5,540 nucleotides of DNA from NCBI GenBank assembly GCA_030626045.1, contig DAOUPS010000061.1:1-5540 (forward strand), read 5' to 3'. A program made the translations under genes and the position numbers. How positions within the stretch are numbered: the first letter of the stretch is position 1; the number at the start of each line of letters is the position of its first letter. Origin of the DNA: a bacterium. Lineage in GTDB: Bacteria; Patescibacteriota; Minisyncoccia; Moranbacterales; DUUL01. The notes under the pieces were generated by a model. It made no database searches and had not been told where the DNA came from. It saw nothing but the letters and a program-made list of their open reading frames with translations. Of this stretch, positions 1-3,920 are shown piece by piece.

Positions 1-65
1 CGTCGCGAGTTTAAGGTATATCCATTAAACCCTTCTCGCTGTCTTTTTTCACAAACGTCCGTCAT
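1..65 (-). CDS. Possible start of a further minus-strand gene, cut by window edge
   Basis: An ATG at 65-63 overlaps the TGA stop of the nuclease gene (64-62) as ATGA, the arrangement of translationally coupled genes. The frame stays open to the edge and gives about 21 residues beginning MTDVCEKRQREGFNGY. I do not recognise the product, and 21 codons are too few to judge coding character. Against it: the same bases form a hairpin followed by six Ts on the plus strand, which reads better as the terminator of a convergent gene. The two readings compete, and the coding one is the weaker guess. Confidence 0.22.
   Translation of the reverse strand, partial: MTDVCEKRQREGFNGYTLNSR
5..49 (+). terminator. 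Candidate intrinsic terminator for a plus-strand gene entering from the left
   Basis: On the plus strand GCGAG (5-9) and AAGG (13-16) pair with the contiguous CCTTCTCGC (31-39). This makes a 9-bp stem with a 3-base bulge and a 14-base loop. The T-run at 44-49 follows four bases later. An alternative fold uses GTTTAA and GG (9-16) against CC and TTAAAC (22-30), with one bulged base. The minus strand has no T-tract after the hairpin, so it would not stop the nuclease transcript in the usual way. The bulge and the TGTC spacer make this a weak terminator candidate. Confidence 0.3.
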
Positions 66-817
66 AGTTTTTCCGCGTCCCCCACGGCCGCGACATAATT
101 GCAAAAGTCACATTCTTCATCAGCATCCGGAATTTCATTGCTCATTAAACATTTATGGGCATTTGTTATCGTTTTTTCCACCCAGCTGTCATTACCCTTG
201 TACGGAATAATCGTTACATCAAATTCCAATTTCCCGTCAAAGGCTTCTTTGTCCGTATCACCATTACAATAGACAAAATAACCAACATTAGAAACTTCAA
301 ACCCGTTCTGCCTTAAAAGCCATTGATAAATTTCCATCTGCCTTTTATATCCGATCTGCCAATCAGCATCCAAATTTACTTCTCCATTTTTTGAAGTAGC
401 CTTATAATCCACTATTATCAATTCACCGTTCGGTTTTCGCCAGATATCATCTACTGCTCCAAAAATTATTAAATTTGTTTTTTTGTGATGAAATTGGACT
501 CCTTTAAAGTTCTCTCGCCACTCGTCAATTTTTTCGTGATCAAACGGCACCGCGTCAATTTCGTAAGTCTTCATTAAGGGATGAGCTGTTTTATTGGTTC
601 TGTGAATGTCAAATTCTTTTTTTAAGAGCGTATCAATGGCAGTGTTAAGATTGAACGGATAGCCCGGCAGTCTTCCGGTGCCGAGCCTTCTATCCAAATA
701 AAAACACTTCGGACAATTCAAAAACAGATCAAGCTTCGAGCGGCTCAATTTGAACGGTTCTTTCGATTTCGGGTCAAAAATATTTCTGGTTCGTTTTGGA
801 TTGTAGTATTGGGACAT
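62..817 (-). CDS. PD-(D/E)XK nuclease superfamily protein (RecB/Cas4-like), four-cysteine type
   Basis: Complete 251-residue protein with the signature of RecB/Cas4-type exonuclease domains (PDDEXK_1-like). A conserved acid follows the N-terminal helix (E68 in TLLKKEF). The metal-binding core is GAVDD (D123/D124) followed by VDYKAT (D137, K139). The helical QxxxY motif is Q160-Y164. Cysteine pairs lie at both ends, C35-C38 (NCPKC) and C236-C239 (ECDFC). Family knowledge: in Cas4 and AddB, terminal cysteines hold a [4Fe-4S] cluster that pins the ends of the domain together; the two-plus-two spacing here could hold Fe-S or zinc. The expected activity is metal-dependent DNA end processing in the cytoplasm. 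The ATG at 817 lies 9 bases after the 57-residue ORF and has no Shine-Dalgarno site (AATAACAAC precedes it). There is no CRISPR array or cas gene here, so I do not call it cas4. The fold call is strong; the cellular role is unknown. Confidence 0.88.
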   Translation of the reverse strand: MSQYYNPKRTRNIFDPKSKEPFKLSRSKLDLFLNCPKCFYLDRRLGTGRLPGYPFNLNTAIDTLLKKEFDIHRTNKTAHPLMKTYEIDAVPFDHEKIDEWRENFKGVQFHHKKTNLIIFGAVDDIWRKPNGELIIVDYKATSKNGEVNLDADWQIGYKRQMEIYQWLLRQNGFEVSNVGYFVYCNGDTDKEAFDGKLEFDVTIIPYKGNDSWVEKTITNAHKCLMSNEIPDADEECDFCNYVAAVGDAEKL

Positions 818-826
818 GTTGTTATT

Positions 827-1000
827 CTAAATATCTTGATGCCAATTTTTTGAATATAATTCTTTAGAGTCAAATTCTCCTTTTTCTATTATTTTTCTAA
901 CTATCAATGGATATTTTATTCTTACTTTATATCCACTATCTTTATCTTTCATCTCCATTTCTAGTAACTGAAGATAGACTGTTTTTTTCTGTTCCTTCAT
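827..1000 (-). CDS. Small AT-rich hypothetical protein, 57 aa
   Basis: I do not recognise this protein. It starts MKEQKKTVYLQLLEMEM and ends NWHQDI, is rich in Lys and Glu, and has no signal peptide or membrane segment. Its middle (SGYKVRIKYPLIVRKIIEKG) looks like a short strand followed by a helix. The frame is open further upstream to 1147, but that extension overlaps the lipoprotein gene by 131 bases. I therefore take the ATG at 1000, 16 bases after the lipoprotein stop. GC content is about 25% (44 of 174 by hand count) against roughly 35-45% in sampled stretches of the neighbouring genes, with AGA and ATA codons frequent. This suggests recent acquisition, a degraded gene tail or a fast-evolving small gene. 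It is probably co-transcribed with the lipoprotein and the nuclease. It could also be non-coding spacer. Confidence 0.45.
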   Translation of the reverse strand: MKEQKKTVYLQLLEMEMKDKDSGYKVRIKYPLIVRKIIEKGEFDSKELYSKNWHQDI

Positions 1001-1016
1001 CAGTTCTTTGGCAATT

Positions 1017-1616
1017 TTAAAATTGAAAAGTTTGTGTAATTTTTTCGCAAACGGGGCATTTATCGGTGTAAGTAATCCGGCAGCCTTGCTGGCCGTCAAC
1101 GATATAATAAGTGATGGCTTTTTCGGAATTGTCTCCCGGAACAACATTTTTCGCGAATTTAATGGCGGAATGGGAATTTACGGTGGTATTCTCTGCCTTC
1201 GCTCCTCTATCTTTTAGATTTTGAATTTCCCCGATTTCATCAAGCGATCCTTCATATAAGCAAAGAATATCAATTCCGTAAATTTCGTTTTTTGTCTGGT
1301 TGGCTGAATATTCAGATCTTTTTGAAGAAAAATTATTTAGATTTACAGAAGCCGGCGGCGGCGGACAACAAGCGTCTTCCATAAAATACCAATCGTTAGG
1401 ATATTTAATTTGGTAGCCATACTTTTCATTCTTATATATCTGCCAATCGTTCGATATTTCTTCGCTTGGTTTCGCTTGATCATTTTGGATCTGCTGATTT
1501 TCTTCGCTGGAACTGTTTTCGGAAACAGAAACTTGATTTTGATCGCCATTTTGGCAGCCGACAAATAAAAACAGAGAGCATACCAGAATTGTTACCAGAA
1601 ATAATTTGTTTTTCAT
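1017..1616 (-). CDS. PsbP-like lipoprotein
   Basis: Complete 199-residue lipoprotein. It has a basic N-terminus (MKNK), a hydrophobic stretch (about 5-19) and a lipobox ending FVG-C, with C21 as the lipidated residue after signal peptidase II cleavage. A low-complexity Ser/Glu/Gln/Asn tether follows (22-56). The folded domain (57-199) opens with WQIYKNEKYGYQIKYPNDWY, the Y-GY-YP-W pattern at the start of PsbP-like beta domains, and closes with a hydrophobic KITQTFQF strand typical of their ends, so it seems full length. Unusual features are a CCPPPP block (C83, C84) and four more cysteines (C119, C179, C187, C190), which could form disulfides outside the cell. Ligand and function are unknown in this family outside photosystems. 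Start: the ATG at 1616 has a poly-A leader and no Shine-Dalgarno site. The best promoter candidate of the window lies just upstream, so this gene probably opens a unit with the 57-residue ORF and the nuclease. Confidence 0.85.
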   Translation of the reverse strand: MKNKLFLVTILVCSLFLFVGCQNGDQNQVSVSENSSSEENQQIQNDQAKPSEEISNDWQIYKNEKYGYQIKYPNDWYFMEDACCPPPPASVNLNNFSSKRSEYSANQTKNEIYGIDILCLYEGSLDEIGEIQNLKDRGAKAENTTVNSHSAIKFAKNVVPGDNSEKAITYYIVDGQQGCRITYTDKCPVCEKITQTFQF

Positions 1617-1644
1617 TTTTTTTACTACTTATTTTTATATCCCA

Positions 1645-1673
1645 ATGATACTCTTTATCTAACTCAGAGTAAA
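1645..1673 (-). promoter_or_regulatory. Candidate sigma70-type promoter for the lipoprotein-nuclease unit
   Basis: On the minus strand TTTACT (1673-1668, four of six matches to TTGACA) is followed after exactly 17 bases by TATCAT (1650-1645, five of six matches to TATAAT). The start codon of the lipoprotein is 28 bases downstream of the -10 box. It sits in the 61-base gap between the small basic protein and the lipoprotein, the second-widest gap in the window. A second -10-like TATAAA lies at 1639-1634 but has no good -35 partner. In AT-rich DNA such matches arise by chance, so this is only a candidate. Confidence 0.35.
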
Positions 1674-1677
1674 GCTT

Positions 1678-1908
1678 TTAAGCCATTTTTCGCCCAATTT
1701 CGCTCATATGTGGTCCTTCCGGTTTATTGATGTTCACATACAAAAAACCGGAGCTTTTCGGCTTCGGCTTCACCATTAGCGATTCCTTTTTTCTTTTTCT
1801 TATGTTCTTCTTGCGCTCAAGTTCTTTGATAATTTGCTCTTTAGAAAAGCCATTATCCACCATAAAGTTCTTCAACTTATCAACAGAACTAATATTTTCA
1901 GTGTTCAA
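1678..1908 (-). CDS. Small basic hypothetical protein, 76 aa, TTG start
   Basis: I do not recognise this protein. It has an amphipathic helical N-terminal part (SVDKLKNFMVDNGFSKEQ, then IIKELERKK), a strongly basic stretch (about 33-50, KNIRKRKK and KPKPK) and a C-terminal tail with SGFLYVNINKPEGPH. There is no signal peptide or membrane segment. The basic centre would suit nucleic-acid binding, but that is only inference. The only start upstream of the internal Met16 is TTG at 1908, because an in-frame TAA lies five codons before it. AGAGAAGGA abuts this TTG. The gene begins 19 bases after the stop of the membrane-anchored protein, on the same strand, so it is probably co-transcribed with it. 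Codon use looks ordinary and the reading frame fills the gap well. If Met16 is the true start, the protein is 61 residues long. Confidence 0.5.
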   Translation of the reverse strand: MNTENISSVDKLKNFMVDNGFSKEQIIKELERKKNIRKRKKESLMVKPKPKSSGFLYVNINKPEGPHMSEIGRKMA

Positions 1909-1917
1909 TCCTTCTCT
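1909..1917 (-). promoter_or_regulatory. Purine-rich ribosome binding site abutting a TTG start
   Basis: AGAGAAGGA on the minus strand is the only clear Shine-Dalgarno-like sequence at any start in the window. The GG core is one base from the TTG at 1908, closer than the usual 5-9 bases. The AGAG part is five bases away, which would be acceptable. It supports translation of the 76-residue ORF but leaves the exact start uncertain. Confidence 0.35.
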
Positions 1918-1927
1918 TGGTTAAAAA

Positions 1928-2563
1928 TCAGTTTTCTGCGTACCAGTCCTGGGGATCAATGTTAAAAATTGTTTTTCCGCCGTTGACTTTTACGTCAATG
2001 GGTTTGTGTGATTTACACTCAACATCCATCCCGCAAGTGACAAATTTTGAGTAATAAGCCTTGTAGTTTTTGTCGAGTTCGGCACCAGTACTTTTTGGAT
2101 CCGTGAGTTGGGCATAGACATTATATGTTCCTGCCGGAATCTTTATTGAGTAACCAAATCCATACATGTATTTTTCATCTTCGATCATCTCATAGGTGCA
2201 AAATTCTTCTTTCGTTTTTTTGTTTTTAGCGCAAACTCCCATTTCCGGGATGAAATCGCTTGGGTATGAGAGGGAACCGTCAATTATTCCATAATATTTC
2301 GCGTAATTTTCCTGCATTTTATTTGCATCGCTAGACGGCAATGTTGCGGTTTTTTTCAAAAGGGCAGACCCGAGCAAAAACACAATAAAGAAGATAAATA
2401 AGACAAGCAGTGCAACAGTTATTTTTAATTTGCGGACAGTTTTGCTTTTAGCCTTCTTTTTCGTATTTTGATTGGCTTCTTTTTCTGTATCAACTGCGTT
2501 GGACTCCTCTGATTTTTGAGAATTTTTCAATGGGACAGATTTTTCTTTTTTTGCTCCTTTCAT
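1928..2563 (-). CDS. Membrane-anchored protein with extracytoplasmic beta-type domain (NIDPQDWY family)
   Basis: Complete 211-residue protein. A Lys/Glu-rich cytoplasmic segment (1-45) precedes one strong membrane segment (about 47-69, KITVALLVLFIFFIVFLLG). With the basic residues before the helix, this predicts N-in, C-out topology without cleavage. The outer domain (about 90-211) opens with GIIDGSLSYPSDFIP and contains IPAGTYNVYAQL, a strand-turn-strand pattern like carboxypeptidase-regulatory or transthyretin-like folds. It ends with VKVNGGKTIFNIDPQDWY. Four cysteines (C111, C122, C177, C183) could form two disulfides. I recall similar domains in Patescibacteria proteins but no assigned function; a role in surface binding or envelope structure is inference. 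The ATG at 2563 lies 6 bases after the stop of the upstream secreted protein and has no Shine-Dalgarno site, so translation probably continues by coupling. The two products likely act in the same place. Confidence 0.82.
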   Translation of the reverse strand: MKGAKKEKSVPLKNSQKSEESNAVDTEKEANQNTKKKAKSKTVRKLKITVALLVLFIFFIVFLLGSALLKKTATLPSSDANKMQENYAKYYGIIDGSLSYPSDFIPEMGVCAKNKKTKEEFCTYEMIEDEKYMYGFGYSIKIPAGTYNVYAQLTDPKSTGAELDKNYKAYYSKFVTCGMDVECKSHKPIDVKVNGGKTIFNIDPQDWYAEN

Positions 2564-2569
2564 GCTTGT

Positions 2570-3853
2570 TTAGCTAATTTTTATTACTGACCATCCCTTG
2601 ATAAATTCTTTGACGGTTGTTGTTTTCTTGAAATAAGGGTCCAGAACTTTTGCGTTCAAAAGGCGCGGATCGACATTCTTGAGGTAATTCTTTGTCATTC
2701 CGCCCTTTTGAGTCTTTGTTATGAGCTCACTCACCATGTCAGCCCATGCGATATTGGAAATTCCTTTAGGCCGGATCATAAGACCAACGTGGTTCAAAAT
2801 ATTGCCATATTTTTCACCGGTAATGGAAAGCATTGCCTCGCTGCGCAGATCCTTTTTCCCGTTCAGCTTTGTGTCATTAGTAAGATTTCGTTCGAGCCAT
2901 TGCATGGAATCCCCGCATCTGCCAAATTTATATGTATCGACAAAATCCGCGCTGTTGCCATAGCCGTGGTCCAAAATTGCTACCATATGCTGCCACCAAA
3001 ATTGCGGATCAAGCAAGCTTGTTCTTGTATCAATATCTTTCACCATGAACCGGAACCATTTGTCGATCTTTTTATCATCAAGCAAAGCGTCTATTTCTTC
3101 TTCGGAATATTTATAGCCAAGCTGTTGGCGGATTCTCTCCCTTTCTTCTTGTCTTGAAATTGTTGTTTTCTTTATCAATGAACCGGTTTTTGGATCGAAC
3201 TCATGAGTTGTCAGCTTGTCTCCGTTTTGTGAAATGGTTTTGACAAGCATATTGTTATTTCCGCGAATATCGACAACACATTTGCAGACAGGATATTTAC
3301 CTGATGCTTCAAGAACTTCGTCATAGCGCCCTCCCATTTTCAATTTTTCACAATATTGTTTGCAGGTGCGTTTTATTGCTGCTTGTATTGACAGTGCCGG
3401 CCTCACTGTTGAAGTGGAGGCAATGTTGATTTTTGTGTTTTTATCTTCCGGGGCTGTGCCGGAACTCTTTTCTCCTTTTTTTGTTTTTTTCTCATCATCT
3501 TTGCCGGATTCTTTCTCTGTTTTGATGCCGGGACATTCTTCATCGTGGTGAACACATGCATAGACACATCCCGGACAGGATTTATGATCGGAGGGGTAAT
3601 AACACTCTTTGTTGGGATCTGCCGGATTCTCATGTATACTGCCCGATGAGCCGCAAACGCAATTTTGCGTATATCCCCAGTGAGCATCTTTGATGTCATT
3701 GCAGTTTTTTTGAACGCAACCGACTCCTGATCTTGGCTTCCATTCATATCCGGGCTTGCAATCATCCGCTCCGAGCGCTGACGTATTTTTGACAAGGAGA
3801 AAACCAAGACAAAAAAAGATCAAAAGAAAGAAGTTTTTAAGCGGTTTTGACAT
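2570..3853 (-). CDS. Secreted Cys-rich protein with putative Cys-His catalytic-type C-terminal domain
   Basis: Complete 427-residue protein. Its signal peptide has a hydrophobic core at about 8-21 and likely signal peptidase I cleavage near SALGA (29). The mature N-terminus (30-110) holds ten cysteines, C32 to C107, including GYEWKPRSGVGC, CVC and CPGCVYAC. This suggests a disulfide-linked EGF-like module. A charged Lys/Glu linker follows (111-145). Then come four more cysteines (C164, C168, C190, C192), a helical segment around SRQEERERIRQQ and EEEIDALLDD, and a C-terminal domain (about 265-427). That domain carries DPQFWWQHM, FGRCGDSMQW (C313) and NHVGLMI (H355), then acids such as D372, and closes with a strand (WSVIKIS). 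A Cys on a helix followed by His on a strand and a later Asp is the order of papain and transglutaminase-like enzymes. The catalytic role is therefore inference. The ATG at 3853 has no Shine-Dalgarno site. Confidence 0.82.
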   Translation of the reverse strand: MSKPLKNFFLLIFFCLGFLLVKNTSALGADDCKPGYEWKPRSGVGCVQKNCNDIKDAHWGYTQNCVCGSSGSIHENPADPNKECYYPSDHKSCPGCVYACVHHDEECPGIKTEKESGKDDEKKTKKGEKSSGTAPEDKNTKINIASTSTVRPALSIQAAIKRTCKQYCEKLKMGGRYDEVLEASGKYPVCKCVVDIRGNNNMLVKTISQNGDKLTTHEFDPKTGSLIKKTTISRQEERERIRQQLGYKYSEEEIDALLDDKKIDKWFRFMVKDIDTRTSLLDPQFWWQHMVAILDHGYGNSADFVDTYKFGRCGDSMQWLERNLTNDTKLNGKKDLRSEAMLSITGEKYGNILNHVGLMIRPKGISNIAWADMVSELITKTQKGGMTKNYLKNVDPRLLNAKVLDPYFKKTTTVKEFIKGWSVIKIS

Positions 3854-3920
3854 ATTTTTGCAAGTTATTATGAGCGGAGTTTCTTAGAACTTGGAGTGAG
3901 ATCGCATGGAGCTTAATTTC
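3854..3920 (-). other. 67-base spacer between pheT and the secreted-protein gene
   Basis: This is the widest gap in the window. It holds a -10-like CATAAT (3872-3867), 13 bases before the start codon, with no acceptable -35 partner at 16-19 bases. A promoter here would give a nearly leaderless mRNA. Only a 4-bp inverted repeat (TTCT and AGAA around 3881-3889) is seen and there is no T-tract, so no terminator for pheT is evident. Read-through from pheT into the secreted-protein genes is possible. Confidence 0.3.

Noticed and set aside
62..817. Naming the nuclease cas4 and proposing a CRISPR locus
   Set aside because: No repeat-spacer array, no cas1 or cas2, and the cysteine arrangement differs from typical Cas4.
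1001..1147. Upstream extension of the 57-residue ORF to a 106-residue protein starting at 1147
   Set aside because: The extension lies in another frame inside the lipoprotein gene, which has a lipobox and a complete domain ending. The ATG at 1000 removes the 131-base overlap.
1649..1671. 6-bp inverted repeat TACTCT...AGAGTA as a terminator
   Set aside because: The loop is 11 bases, the stem is AT-rich and no T-tract follows on either strand. It overlaps the promoter candidate and could at most be an operator.
2708..3157. 149-codon open frame on the plus strand
   Set aside because: It lies wholly opposite the secreted-protein gene, has no recognisable motif, and its hydrophobic and Cys content mirrors the antisense of Lys/Glu codons.
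3403..3807. 134-codon minus-strand frame inside the secreted-protein gene
   Set aside because: It overlaps a gene with a signal peptide and conserved cysteine module, and its translation is featureless and basic.
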